A DNA stretch of 64,000 nt from Anoplopoma fimbria (GCF_027596085.1 NC_072469.1:21495781-21559780), one strand, 5' to 3'. Shown: positions 47,056-61,100, numbered from the stretch's first letter. Numbers and translations are program-made. Notes: a model not told the origin generated them from the sequence alone.

Positions 47056-48240
47056 TGCTGCTTACACGAACAGCCTCGAAACACAGAGCTCCACTAAGGG
47101 CCTCCATCTCAGATCTGTGCGACTGCGCTGTGGCTCCGTGTCACCTCAGGGCCCTCCATAGGGTTCATGCCTGACTTAAACAGCTGATGATCAATCAGCT
47201 ATCTGCTACCACACACCCGCACCCTTAACCCTGTCACAACCACACCCACACAGACACGCCTATACACACAAACAGCCCCGACAGAGTACTTGATATCACG
47301 ATGAAAACGGTAACGTCTTGTACAAGGTGTAGCGATGCCTCCACTGGATAAAACTACTGATTAACAACTGACAGTTTTCCATAATCTCTGATCTGCTCAG
47401 ACGGAATATATTTCAAAAGATGTGTGCTTCTTACTGTATATTTAAAAAGGTAAAGAGTGAATGAATTCGACAACATGCAAAAGGACATATTTAGTAACTA
47501 TGAAATGTGACATTTGTCACACATTGATAGTAATGATCTCTCTGTCTGCACCGCAGATGGCTAACATTAGTATTGGTAGCCTCTTGGATGAACCTAGTTG
47601 TACAGATCTGCCGCTGTGTAATATAATCTTATAACACTAGATTTCATTTATTTTTCTTTATTTTTTCTTTTCCTCCTCTGGATTTGCTGCACTTGATCTC
47701 TTTTTTGAATGCACTGGAGATTTTACTTTTGTGATAATTTATTTGACTTTACCATCTCCCGCAGATAGTCCTATACCGTACGATTTGTAATTGAACATGA
47801 ACGTGGAAAGTGAAGGGTTAAATTATTCCATTTTATATGTTCTTAGGTTTTTATCGGGGATAGATGACAACTGGGCTTCTGAAACTGGAAGAGAAGAGAG
47901 CAACCTGATGCTAGCTGCTTTTGAGTCACTAGTCTGTTTTCATGTTTGAGTTTAGTTTTCACTCTTGTGTACAAAATCAAAATTAATAATATATTTAATG
48001 TTTTGTTTTTTTTGGTTTGCGGGAAAGGTATATGTATAGAGAAAATGACAAATGTTAGCTGTGCTTTAAGTATGAATGGGATGCATTCCTGCTCATGGAT
48101 GTAGAAAACAAAATGTATATGATACAGCAATGTAAAGTTTTCTATGTTGCAAAAAAGATTATGTACAACTTTCTGTACAATACATCATCTGGCATTCTAA
48201 TCAGGTTCTAGGTCAATAAAGTTTTTGAACTTGGTTTATT
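47056..48240 (+). other. arfgef1: arfgef1 3' UTR
   Basis: About 1.2 kb of AT-rich sequence follows the TGA with no further coding potential. It ends at the canonical AATAAA at 48215-48220, with cleavage expected 10-30 nt later. The UTR end is inferred from this signal only. Confidence 0.75.
48215..48220 (+). promoter_or_regulatory. polyadenylation signal of arfgef1
   Basis: Canonical AATAAA about 1.16 kb after the stop codon, followed by a T-rich stretch (GTTTTTGAAC) and GGTTTATTTG. It is the first good AATAAA on this strand downstream of the stop codon. Confidence 0.75.
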
Positions 48241-48285
48241 TGAAATGCTGAATCACTGACTTCTAAATGACAGAACTGCTAGCTG

Positions 48286-48702
48286 TTTATTTTTCTCCAT
48301 TAATGATCAGCCAGGGCAACATTAACATAACATTTTATTACAAAATAAACTCTCCCCCATCTTTATAACAAAAATAACTACATTAACACATACATATGTT
48401 TATGGTGTATTCACAGATATGCGACTAACTCTATTGCAGGTTATAAAGTGCACTTTTCCCACTGAGTGAAAAACCAACTGTGACTTTGTGTAAGATGATT
48501 CTTGTCTAAACTAACTGACAATGTTTTTGTAGGCAGACTCTCTAACAAGCTTTTGAAGCTGTTTAATGTAACAAACACCCACAAATAACATGTTAGTCAG
48601 CAGAAAGTGATTCCAGCATCATACAGCAACAATGTTCGTTCTCAGGAGAGCCATCCAAGGAAAAGGGGAGCTAGCCTCACATGGGAGACCAGCTAAAGGG
48701 AG
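48286..48702 (-). other. cspp1: cspp1 3' UTR
   Basis: After the TAG at 48703, AT-rich sequence carries AATAAA signals on the minus strand at 48334-48339, 48286-48291 and 48235-48240 (TTTATT on the plus strand). The true end is not determinable by eye. If the first signal is used the 3' UTR is about 380 nt. Confidence 0.6.
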
Positions 48703-51700
48703 CTACCAGACGCGGTGTGAACTCCAGGGTGGATCAGCCATCCGACTGTTTGGTCTCTCCATAAAGCCGGCACGTTTTACAGTATCTGACGTGCCGGGCC
48801 GAAGCCAAGCCTCTGTGGCAACAGTCTCCATGGAGACACGCCTCTCCAGGGCAGAACGCAGAGACGAGACATCCACCTCATCACCAGACGGCCCCTCTGG
48901 AGAGTGCATAGGAGTACATTATCTATCACGCATGTCTTCAAACAATCAGAAGAAAAAAAGATACCTCAAATTTAGCAGGTATATAAAAAATGTTTGTGTC
49001 AGAAATCTGGCAAAAAAACGCATAATAAAAGTTGGTTAAAAGCCAGCTTAAATAAATATAACATGGTCTTTATTTTATCTGTTACTTTCCTAGTGCAAGG
49101 CGTGTAAGATGAGACACAGAGGTGTTTTTGGCATCACTGCTCAACTCTTTCTGTGAACCGCAACTTCTTCACGCACCCACTTGCCAGACTTGTTATGCTT
49201 TTGTTATATTAGCATCCATCATTTATAAATACTGGTAAGAAGTTCCTCTCACCTGATCTGCGGTTATGATTAACAGTGTCTTGTCTCCTGATGCGGTGCT
49301 GGTTTGGGGGCCTGACTTTGGATTCAAGGTGCAAACTAGTCACTGACTGCAGAGACTGAGCATCTGGCTGGATGTTACAGTCCTTCTGATCCACGGACAC
49401 CTCCAGTACAAAAGAGATCAGAGGGAAGAGACTGACTACAATTCCCATCAACTTAATGTTGTAAAATTAGAAAACTACTGGGTCTTGAGTAATTCAGTAC
49501 TGAAATCATCAGGAAGGGATTTTGCTTTGGTACTGTAGTGACTTAGATCGTTTTGACCCAAAGCAAACAAAATAATTCATAATTTACTGCTCAGCACCAT
49601 ACATCATCGTCATGTCTCCTCCGTGAGGTTGGTCTCTCATGGCGCTCGGCTGAGGGCCGACGGTGTCTCTGTTGATGGACCTGCCCTTCACATGCATCGC
49701 CGCTGTAAACATCTGACAAAGCCATTCATCTTTACACACAAACCTTTTATGACAGAGATTACAGTCCTTAAAAAAAAAGTTAATTCAGTTTAAATATGTG
49801 TAATATGAAAATAATATTAGTAATTCCTTTCAAGAAAACTTTTTACTGGAAGGGGTTCAGATGGTGAAAGGCTAAGTATTCAAAAAGCCTCTCTTCCTGC
49901 AGCAGACTTTTTAAACAATGTCTCTACTGCCCCCATTCCCAATGGCTGGCACTGTGCTATCTCCACCCTACAGCTGGCATGTGCCCCCTTGCACCCAGCA
50001 TTGGCACCAGCTGCAACACAGAGACATGAGCTGGCATGTTCCACAATTAGCCTGGCACAGAGACACAGAGCTGAATTGTCCCGGCGCAGAGGCTGTTGTA
50101 GTGTGGTATTGTGAGAGCGTATGTAGCTGACTTCCCCAGCCGTGTCACCTTTATGGAAAATGTCTGGAGGCTTAGAAAAGGAAAAATCCTAAAGCATATT
50201 GTGTTCCCTCACTGATGTACACACTTTCTTCATACTTGAAAGAAGAAGGAAAAAAGCAACAGGGACAGTCTTTACAAACAGATTATGTTCAGTCAGGCAT
50301 ACCAATAAAAGCAGTCTCAGATGGCAATATGGAGTCTCTGTGGATGTAGCGTCCAGGTTTGTTCCTCTGAGAGAAGAAAGAAACACAGGCAGGGTCCAAT
50401 TAACTTTAAAAAACATTCAAGATGTACTCAACCAGCCTGTCAGAAAAAAAAGCATATTTATAGTGTGATGACTACTCACAGAACGATAGTGGCTCAGTTG
50501 CTGTTCCAAAGAGTCTGTAGGGAAACACAGAACAATGAGTTAAAGAGCACAACAGGAGACATTTGACTGTTTGTCTTCCCACTGACCATTCTCTTCCTCT
50601 CTCTTCATAAGCCTGATTTTGCGTTGTTGTTCACGAAGAAGGGCCTGCTGTTGGATGTCCAGACTTTGTTCATCAGTGGGAGGGTCGGGGAACATGTGAC
50701 GGACCTCCTCACGAGATGCTGTGTCTGACAAATAATGGATAGGTATTTTCACATGAAGTAGCGTCACATATTTGTCCTACATTAGCAAACAAGTGGCTTT
50801 TTCTTTTCTTTTTTTGATAAATGCAGCATAACAGTTGAATTAGCACAGAAATAAATGAGAAAGATAAGGTCAAGAGGTGCAGATAAGAGGTAGACTTTAG
50901 AAGAGAAGCTAACAATTTTCATTTTTGTTCGAGTGATTTCCAATTGCTTCCTTCATTACACTCCCCCGCTTCCTCCACTCTCTGAAACAGCAACTTGGCT
51001 GTGACTCAGCAGCTCCACAGCCTGGATACATCCTCACTAAAGTACTTCCTATAAAGGTTTTACTCGACAGAATGGATCTGATGCAGGTTTCACATGCAAG
51101 GTTGCCATAAATCAGTCATTTATATCTAGAAGTTTGACAAGTGATTGTGTCAGTTCGTCACAAACTAGCATTCCTTCTCGATTTTTGGGGGTTTTACAAG
51201 CTGGAGCTCTGAGTGTCTTTCAGACCCTTGCACTAACTCGGTCTGGGAACCCATCCAAAGCCATTTCCTTGGTCGCTTGCATCACATTCCCTGTTTTACG
51301 CTGCCAAACAGCCTGTCACTGATGGACGCCTCCCATGACTTCATGAGATTAAAGTTTCAGTGTGGCTGGAGGGAAATAGAGGACTGATGAGGTTCTGGAA
51401 AATCTAATCCATCTGGCAATGTCCAGCTGGTTTTGGACCAGGGTGTTCTTCGTCTCTTGTCCTTACATCAACACCATGACCAAGGCAATAAGAGGAGGGA
51501 TTATTCAATCACTTCCTTAAAGTTAGAAAAAGTGGTTGTTTCAGAGTACAGATGGAAAGTAAGCAGAATCCAACTGGTTTAAGTTCAATGAGATAAACTG
51601 ATTTGTTATCAAATGATTCAATTCAATTCATCACTATTATCAAACAAATGTTGTCCACAAACCAGTGTCCAATCAGTGTATGTGTCATTACCTCTGTGTT

Positions 51701-53044
51701 TAAGCTGGTTGAACTCATTGATATTATCTTTAACACGTGCAGCACCAGAGAAGGGACTCCTGGTTGATGGCTGGACTGCTTGGTTGTGCACTGATTCAAG
51801 GGTCCCTCTGCGTCTTCCTCTGGGTCTGAGCAAAGGAGGAAAAGCCCACTTTTAACAAATAACACCCAGATGCATCTCTATGACTACAGCGTGAAGTTGC
51901 AATTGATACACTGGCCCTCAAAAGTTAGGCCAGATTCAAAAAGATTTAAGAGAGTATTGTTTAAAAAAAAAGGTAGGACATAATGAATGGTTTGTGTGTT
52001 AAACACCTCCAAATGCTTTTATGAGGCCTAAAGAATGGGGCTTTCTGTGTAAGCAGCTTATATTGGAACCAAAGACAAACTGTGACACCGGCACAAGCTC
52101 AAAGGCATTTCTCTGATGATTTGCAGAAAACTCATTTGAATATAAGCAGATACTTTAAAAGTAGCTTGTAGTACAGTCCTGCCCTTTTTGGGGGTGGAAT
52201 TTCTACATAAATTATGTCACATGAGTATTTCAAGGTGGATGGTTTGAGGTAACGAGCGGCCATGTGTCCTGCTAAAGTGTCGTTCAGCAACATTTGGAAT
52301 CCCTACTGAGTCCTGCACTGCAGGTGACCCTGCTGATCTTAAAAAGGTAATTACAGATAAAAAGAAAATGTCCACATAGGATCATACTGTTATATTACCT
52401 CGGTAATGAGCCCCTGAAATCTGAATGGACATCAGAAGATAGCCAATTTGACCTGGCTCACTTTCATTAACTCAGAAAATGAAAGTGCCTCCTTAAATAC
52501 AATTAGAAAATCAAGTCAGAATCAGGATTGTGTCTTACCGTGAATGTGACTGGAGGTGTTTTAGGAAAAATTGGACCTGAAGGGTTAGAGCATGTCTAAT
52601 AGGTTCTCCAAATGGCTATTTTTTTAGCCAGGGAGAAAGTAATAAAAAATCCTATTCATTCTGGGCAAGGTATACCGACACAAATTACCCCTGCTGGGGA
52701 GTCTGACTGTAATACCTGCTGGGGGGAGTGTAGTGACGCTCCTGAAGATCTGTCTGGCCTAGTTGAACCTCCAGTTGTCTCTGTTCATTTCTCAGATACT
52801 TACGGAGGGCTGACAGCTCTCTGATCACTTCCTGTTGACCGTCTGAAACAACAAGAGGGAGTGAGGGGAAACAGGATGGCAACAATAAATGATTACGTGG
52901 CAATTTTTGATTTACAAGCATGGAGACATTTGATGGGTGTTTTTTGAGGAGGGTGAGGCAAATATTACTTAAGACAGTCTTACCTTGTAGCTGGGGTATT
53001 TCCTCAGGGACTGGTCGGGAATGTGGTGCTGACACAGAGCACTC
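48703..53044 (-). CDS. cspp1: cspp1 C-terminal exons
   Basis: Exons 52984-53044 and 52716-52842 ([19 protein letters not shown] helix), 51692-51825 ([12 protein letters not shown]), 50587-50724 ([19 protein letters not shown]), 50480-50514, 50303-50366 (ETAFIG), 49603-49712 ([13 protein letters not shown]), 49253-49400 ([18 protein letters not shown]), and the terminal exon 48703-48896. The terminal exon carries [18 protein letters not shown], matching the near C-terminal block of CSPP1. The tail after it (to SSHRVW and TAG at 48705-48703) differs from the mammalian tail I recall. Compared with human, the segment between 52716 and 51825 is shorter, and a 15-nt microexon candidate lies in that intron. 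Confidence 0.9.
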
Positions 53045-56000
53045 CTGTTGTGTTACATTTTAGAATGTACATTACATTACAGAAATATTACATTTTAGAT
53101 TTACATCAAAGGAGTCTTCATTTAAAAACATGTGCATCCGTTTACTGTGTTACTTACAGTCCTGGCGCTGAGTTGGCTCACGGCAGATGAAGGTCTGGAT
53201 GCCACAAGATTTGTCTGCTTCCTCTGATGGGTGGGGATGGGAGGAGATGGCTCTCTTTGCTGATTTATGAGCAGAGTCACATTATTTGACAGAGATGTTA
53301 AATAAAACTGAAAGCTACAGCACCAATGTCTTTTTTCAGGCTTACTGTACCTCGTATCTCAACTGCGCCTTTTTCTCCTCTCTCTCCCTGTCGCTCTCAG
53401 GGACCTTCTTCTCGATCTCTTCTTCCTGTCTCACCCTCTTTTCCTCCTCCTGGTGTTGTGTTTTAGGTTCATGGATCCAATCACTTTTTTTCTGCTTATG
53501 CTGCAGAGAGTAAAGACAATTGTTTCTCAATGCCAAGCCCAGTGTGAGGTGACCCCTTAGCTGTCAGGAAAGAGGAATGACAGTGAGGCTCTTCATCAAA
53601 GAGATGAACTCCTTACCCGAATCGCCTTTTGCTTTCTTTGCTCTTCTTCATACTCTTGCTGAATGCGAGCCCTTTGGTCCGCCAGCCTCTTGTCTTCTTT
53701 CTCCCCCTCAATCCTCATTCGCTCTACCTCCTCTGTCTGCTTTTGCTTGTTTTGCTCTATCTGTTGGTAACGACAAGTTACATGTATAGTTATTTACAAC
53801 TTCTTCAGAGTGTTCAGGACCACTTAAGTATTTGTAAACAATTAAAAAAGTTTTCTGATCTCATAAAAAAGAAAGGAGAGACATCCAAGCAGCATCAAAT
53901 CAGTGGCCTGCGTAGACTGAAGGTTGTGGCCCAGAACCTACCTGTTGTTTCAGATCTTCTTTGTATCTGTCCTGCATGTGGAGCTGCTGTGGAGTTGGCT
54001 TCTCATTGAAACCTGCAATGAAAAGTGAACCAGACAGTCCATCCATCTATAAAGAAGAGCAATGTGTGCATGTGCACACACGAATGCACAGTACACTGAA
54101 ATACACTGGATGACAGGAGCCAGTTTGCCACAACTTTGGCACAGTGACTCAGAGAAAGTGAACACTACCTGATATTCGATGGGAAAAGGGAGAACTGCCT
54201 TCAACTGCAGGAGTCTGTCCATTAGTCATCAAAAAGCTTTGTGTCTGTCCATCTTTCCTGGACACAGGATTCCGATATGACTCCTCGTTGGTCCTGTGCA
54301 TTTGATTCAAGTCACCTGAGGGCACGGAAACATTCATAAGTACCTAAAACAAGCTGTATCACTATTTATTATGATCCATCATATATTATCTCAAATTTAG
54401 CAGACTTCATTAAAACAGAAAGTTAAACCCAACTTACTAACAAGGTTGCCTTTTTCGTCTTTTATTGAAGCACCTCCTCCACTTCTCCCCCAGGGGTTGT
54501 ACGCCATCATCTCGGCCTCTATCTTAGCATCATATCGCTCCTTCTCTTCTTTCTCTCTTCTTTTACGCTCCTCTCTTTCTGTGATCTAGACACAAGGCAG
54601 GCAAAATGTTTCGTTGATAGTTGATAAACTTTCTGAGACCGCTTCAGTGGAAAACAAGTCTGTGTTTGTCTTATAGTCTTGCTACAACACAATTCTTTGC
54701 CTCCAGCATGATCTGGTCCAGCTGTCAAAATATCTGGTCTGTCCCTAAAATGAATCGATGTCTGGGTGTCCTCTGGTGTCAGCATGGAGGAAGCAGCCTG
54801 TTCCAGCAGTCACTAGCATGTCAGTGTGACAGTAAGCGTGTCAGACAGTGTGCTGCTCCATCAACTCTGACTGAGTTAGCCAAACCCAAAAAACACATCT
54901 AACTACCAGCTAACAGAACTGGAAGGTGAGCCAGAAAACACACTGCTGCAAGTACTTATTGGTACCAAACTGTCATCACTAATTTGTGAAGTTAGTTATT
55001 ATATATCAAAGCATGGGGTCTGCTTAAAGCGATCAGCAGGGACGCAGCCATGTGTAGTAAACATTCGGGGCTCACTGCTCCACCCTTGGCAATCAGAGGA
55101 TGTCTTGTAGATCTGATGTCATACCTGCTGTCTGAGTGCTTCTTGGTAGCTCAGTGCCTTCTCTCTCCTCTGCTCGGACTTGTCTGCAGGAAGCTCTCCA
55201 ACATTCAGGGGAGACGCACTATGCTGGTCAGTTGCTCTAAAAAATGAGATACACAGTTATTTTGCAGTGAGGGCCCTCTTCTGGAAAAAAAGCAAAAGGT
55301 CTCATGACCATCTACTTGTGTAAAAGCTCACATACTTTGCAAATTGATTTTCAGTATAAATAAGTTTTAACAAATTTTGAAGTTGTTTTAAATTGTGTAC
55401 ATTGAATTTTTCATCTGGATAAATAAACTACTATTGCAAAAATGGACACTGACCCAATGTGGCCACTGGGTCCGAACGTGGGTTGTCTTTGAGGAGGTAT
55501 GTGGAGATTCCCCGACTGATGCATCCCTCCAGGCTGACCATCTAATAAAGAAAATGCAAAAATACAAGATAATGAATAGAAACAGATTTAACAGTTTCAT
55601 TGGCTATCTGCTGCCACACTCTGACAGATTTTAATATTTGTGAGCACAGACCTGGGCCCAAATTGGGCTGCAAACTTAGAATGAAAATAAAATGAATGTA
55701 ACCAAACACACCCCTTGGATGAAGTGAGATCCATCTGGATCTGCTGAACTCATATTTAATAAACTGTATATCCCCTTAGGAATAAAATCAGTTCTGCTGT
55801 AAAATGAGATTTATGAATTGCAATGCCAAGTCCTCTTGGCCACTGATATAGCGATAAAGAGGCTCTATAATAAATGGCAATAGTTCTCTACAGTGAGGTC
55901 TGGGAGTTTATTTAAGCCGATGTGAATCTCTCCAATCTAAGGTGAAACGGACAAATACCGCAAGTTACTTTATGACGCAGAAGACGCTAGAAACAGAAAT

Positions 56001-58044
56001 GACGTAAACATGTAAACATGATTTCTAATAAAAGGCAAAGAGGCAAAAATAACATGAAGATGGTAGAAATACTGTACTCTGATTGTAAGGAAGATTAAGG
56101 TCTAATGGATTCCTGGTCCCATAGTAGTAGTAAGCAGCATCATGTGGAGTCTTGTAGTTATTATTTACAGTGGGAGGAACAGGAGGAGGAGCACCAGCAA
56201 CCCTGAAAAAACAAAATCACATAAACTACAGTGAATTTACAGCAGAGTTGTTAATATCATTCATGTATGGAAACACAAAGCATCAGTGAGCTACCTTCGG
56301 GTGGCCACTTGTCCTAGGATGTTTGAGAAGTCCCTGTGGTAGTCGTCATTGAAATAGTCCAGCGAGGGGACACCCTGTGCTGCTCTAGTTCTGGATCCTG
56401 GCCCCGTCTTCTCTGTCAGCTGACTGAGAGCTGTACTGTAGTCCACGTGGGACTTTCCTGGGGGACCTCTCTGTTCCGTGTCCTCTTGCGGGACATCTTG
56501 TCTCCATCTGTCATATTGTCGATTTACAGCCCCAAACTGCTTAAATCGGTCGGGCTGGAAGAGGTGCATTGTGTGAAAGAGATCCATCAAAGGAAACAAG
56601 GCATCAGATATTCAGAAAACCTCAAGATAAGGTGTTGCTCAAGGCGTCAAGTCAAAAATAATATAATAATCATCTATGATGGTGATAAAATAGTTTTGAG
56701 ATGTGTTTATCGTGCTGTTGAGGCATTTCTACAATATTTACTTCACTATATACCATTCAGAGTGATGGTACGGATAAAGTAAGATGGGATCGAGACGATC
56801 ACATCAGGGAATATGTTTCTAAAAAAACTGTTAGAATTTTAGCCTGCTCTTGTCATTCTGATCTACCTGTTTCTCAGGGTCTGTGGCTCCAGTGGCGGCC
56901 ACCCTCATCTCAAGTTTCTTCTCCCTGAAAAACAAAATGTACAAATCCATCATCCTCCATCCTTTGTACTTTGTTGAATCACAAGGATGTGCCAGCTGAA
57001 ACAATTCTAGAAAAGGATGAGTTAGTGAATCAATAATCACCTGATCTTGTTTCTCTGCTGTTCAGCAATTTGTTTCAGCAGCTCTTGCTTGTACTTTTCT
57101 TTCCTCATCTGAGATGCTGTCTGCTCCTCTGCTGCTCCTGCATGACAACAGAGAGCCATAAACATACAAGTGCTGTCACTTGTGATGCTGAAAAAATATT
57201 TCAAGTGATGAATTTAAAATCAATAATCCCACAAGTCAATATGTGTCCAAAAGCATCATGCAATAAGAAAGGTATTTACCAATCATCAGTCCCGTAGCAA
57301 ACTGAGCTATATCCTTGCTGGTAGCAGGTCTGGATCTTGCAGCCGTTTTCATGCTGTCTTGCATTTGCAGACTATTAAACACAGACACACAGACAAAATC
57401 AGACACTCCACGAGAGTCATACAATTACTGACAGTATATAAGGGTAACTGCACAGCATTCAGTTACCGTCTTACTCACACCCAGCTACCATTTTACATCA
57501 CACACTGCCTCTTAGTTTGCCTGCAGAGCTTTCTGGTCTCAGAGACAGGGGGTGAAGCCTCCTCCTCTAATCAATCCAGCTACTCTTATATTGCAGGGGT
57601 GAGTAATTGTAAAAGCCTTGGCCCAGCTCCCCCTGGAGCTGGGCCAAGGCACCCCTCCATCACCCTCCATCACCCTCCATCACCTCTCTACATATTAGCA
57701 GCTAACTGAGAGTGGTTAAACTTAATGGCACAACCAGAAACAATGAAACACTGTTGCCGTTGTCGAGAAGTTCCGAGAAGTGAATGCAATAACTTAGTAT
57801 AGCAGCAATGAGCCATATCGGTCTTGTGTTACACTTACCCTGTATTGGCTCAATCAATCTGATTATTTTACTGATTGCGAAAATGTATGGAACTTTGTAT
57901 GAGAATCTTAACTTCCAACCCCATTCATTGTTGTTCTGATAAGGAACACAAGGGGCTTCTACCTTTTTTATGACCTGAGGAGCTCTGCCTTAGAGACAGA
58001 CAAGTGAAGAGATATTATATCATCATACCTGCTCCTTTGTCTAT

Positions 58045-58129
<85 letters not shown>

Positions 58130-61100
58130 GACGAAAATAGCTCAAAACCATACTACAGAAAGAGCTATACCTGTTAGCTCTGCTTTCTCTGGTTCTTCTC
58201 TCCTCTTTGTGCTCTGGCTCTGGAGTGTGTCTGTCTTTTCGCCTCCTGTGTCTAAACTCCAACTCTTCCTCCTTGTCTGTGACTGACTCCTCCTCAGAGC
58301 TATAAGGCCCTTTTGGCCTGTGAAGGTGCCAACGCCTTTGTCTCCGATGGCCTGGACCCCAAGTCCCTGTGTTTTTTCCATTATCCATTGCCTCGGTCAG
58401 AGTGGCCGCTTCTCTCCTGCTGGATGCAGGGCGCTCCCTGGGAGGAGGGTGTATGTTTATGTACGGACAAAACCAGACACTCGAAAAGTAGCCCTCTAAT
58501 TACTGACGGTATAAGGGTAACAGTACAACAATCGTCGTTGCCGTCTGAGTCACACCCAGCTTACATTTTACATCACACACTGCACTCTTAGTTTGCCTGC
58601 AGAGCTTTTGGTCTCAGAGATAGGGGGTGAAGCCTCCTCCTCCAATCAATCCAGCTACTCTGGTAGAGCTGAAGTGAGTAATTGTTTGCCAGGAGCTGGG
58701 CCAAGGCTCACCCACCATCACCGTTCCACACGTTAACAGCTTACTGAGTGTGGCTCAACTTAATGGCATAAACGGCTACAATGAAAGGCAACTGCATGCA
58801 CAAGAAGAGCTGGAGAGCAATAACTGAATATAGCAGAAATGATCTATACCGGTCTTGTCTTGCAGTTACCCTGTGTTGGCTCATTCAATCAGATTATTGT
58901 AATGATTGATTCAGCATTACAAACCTCATTACTGCTGTCAACCAGAAAAGTACATAGAAATTAAATCTTGCTTACTCTGACTTCCCGCCCCATTCATTGT
59001 CCTGATCACGAACACCAGGGGCCTCCATTTTCCTTACGCCCTGAGGAGCTCTGCCATAGAGACGGACAAGTAAAGATAAATTATGGCATCATATCTACTC
59101 TTCTATCTATGGTATATATGTAACAGACGAAAATAGCTCAGAATCATACTACAGAAAAAAGCTACACCTGTTAGCTCTGCGTTCTCTGGTTCTTCTCTCC
59201 TCTTTGTGCTCTGGCTCTGGAGTGTGTCTGTCTTGTCGCCTCCTGTGTCTGAATTCAAACTCGTCCTCTTTGTCCGTGATTGACTCCTCCTCAGAGCTAT
59301 ATCGCTCTTTTGGTCTATGGAGTTTCCAACGCCTTCGTCTCCGATGGCCTGGACCCCCAGTCCCTGTGCTTTCTCCATTATCTACTGCCTCAGTCAGAGT
59401 GGCAGCATCTCTCCTGGATGCAGGGCGCTCCCTGGGAGGAGGGTGTATGTTTGTATGGATGTTGAGGATGGGCAGAGGAGAAGCTGCAGAAGAAATGTAC
59501 TCAGCATCTGTAGCTTGAAACTGTCCGGGCTGAAAGTAAAAATTTGAAGAAGAAAAATGGAATATGAGAAGCATTTACTTTATACCTTGGTGTTATACCA
59601 TGTATTTTGTTAAAGAGAAAGCAGAATTGAATAACTTTCATTATTCACATTACCTTTAAAGTGACAGGAGGTGTTCCCCTCTTAAACCTTGGGATTTGAG
59701 CTTTTTCTTGTAGGAAGAGGTTATATTCTTTATTTCTCTCCTCTCTTAGTTTTTCCTGTAAGAGAAACAAAATCAGATGTATGTGTCTGGAGCAGCCATA
59801 TCCTTTGGACAGGGCACCAGCTACATATTTTTTTAAAGGACTTATTAATACTAATACTATGTGTAACCCCTCCCTTCTTTCTAGTTTCATTCATTCATTT
59901 TGCTGTTAATGTCTAATTGATTATTAAAAAATGACTGAAAACAGTCTCAACTCTCACACATTACAATGACACTAAATATATGAAACCATCGGTATACAGT
60001 AACTCATCTTTTGAATATAAGAAACCCCACTGTACCTTTCTTATATCATAGTCAACTCTTACTTGACAGTAACTACTTAAAGCAACAGAATTTCTTCTGA
60101 CTTAATAAAGTCTGTTTATTATTTATAGTTTCTTGCAAAAATGGCTGAAGATTGACTAATAGCTGACAGGGTTTGTAGCCTGATGTGACGCCCTCCCTGT
60201 CTTGGAGGCTGTCCTGGCCAACATCAGCAGGCAGTGGGCTGAAAAGGAAGGGTCGTCTTCTTGATTAAGCTCACCTGGGTCATCCAGGCTATACAATTGT
60301 GTCCACCTGTTCATTGTGTATTTCCCTTGCTACAGCAATCATCCACCCTGCATGACTGTTGTTTGGTTTTGCACCTTCAACACCTCCACAGCGCACTTGA
60401 CACACATTCATGAACTGCTTTCATTTGCCTACATTGCTGATCTACCCACTTCATTGTTCATTTGAGTTAACATTAGTTTAACAAATTAGGTTTGGTTTCA
60501 AGTAAAACCTTGCAAGGACCTCCCTTTTTGTCCCATTCCCTGAACTAATTGTATCTTAGATACAATGATGCATTATGTATTAATCTAAGATAGGCCTGAA
60601 TGTTAATGAGCAAAGTTGTTCCTACTTCATACCTGCATTATTGGTGACTCAGCTATAGTATTTCAAGATACTGTAATTTGTTCATACATTTACTGACCCA
60701 GGTGGGACCTAAACTTACAATCCCCAGCTCTGGAGGCTGATGCCTTATCCATAAGGCCACTCTGCATAAGCTTTAACAGGGCGGCAAGCACTTGTAAACA
60801 AAAGCAGTTGCCATGAGATGGGTTACCTGTTTCCTGCTAAGGTGCACTCGGGGACACACTAACAAATGTACACACAACAAAAACGTAAGCACCAACCCAG
60901 GCACACAGAAACAAACAGACACACACCTGAAGCGATATCTTCTCAACAATAGGTAGGGAGAGACCCTGGGGCTTTGGTGGAGGGTCACTAGTTTTCAGAT
61001 CCTTTATCTGGAGGAAGAACATGAAAACATAGGACAGGATGGTGACTCAGCAAAATGCAACAGAGAGGCAACAAATAAAAATATAAAATGGTAATCTTTC

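Larger units (their letters stand above)
57388..58461. repeat. tandem duplication unit A in cspp1
   Basis: Parallel in order to 58462-59460. Shared landmarks include AATTACTGACAGTATATAAG/AATTACTGACGGTATAAGGG, GTTTGCCTGCAGAGCTTT, GGGGGTGAAGCCTCCTCCTC, GAGCTGGGCCAAGGC and the exon copy. Unit A additionally carries the AT array and a hairpin. Confidence 0.85.

Noticed and set aside
52396..52455. Longer exon in place of the cspp1 15-nt microexon (acceptor after TTAATGAAAG)
   Set aside because: It leaves a phase that does not fit the next exon and the acceptor lacks a pyrimidine tract.
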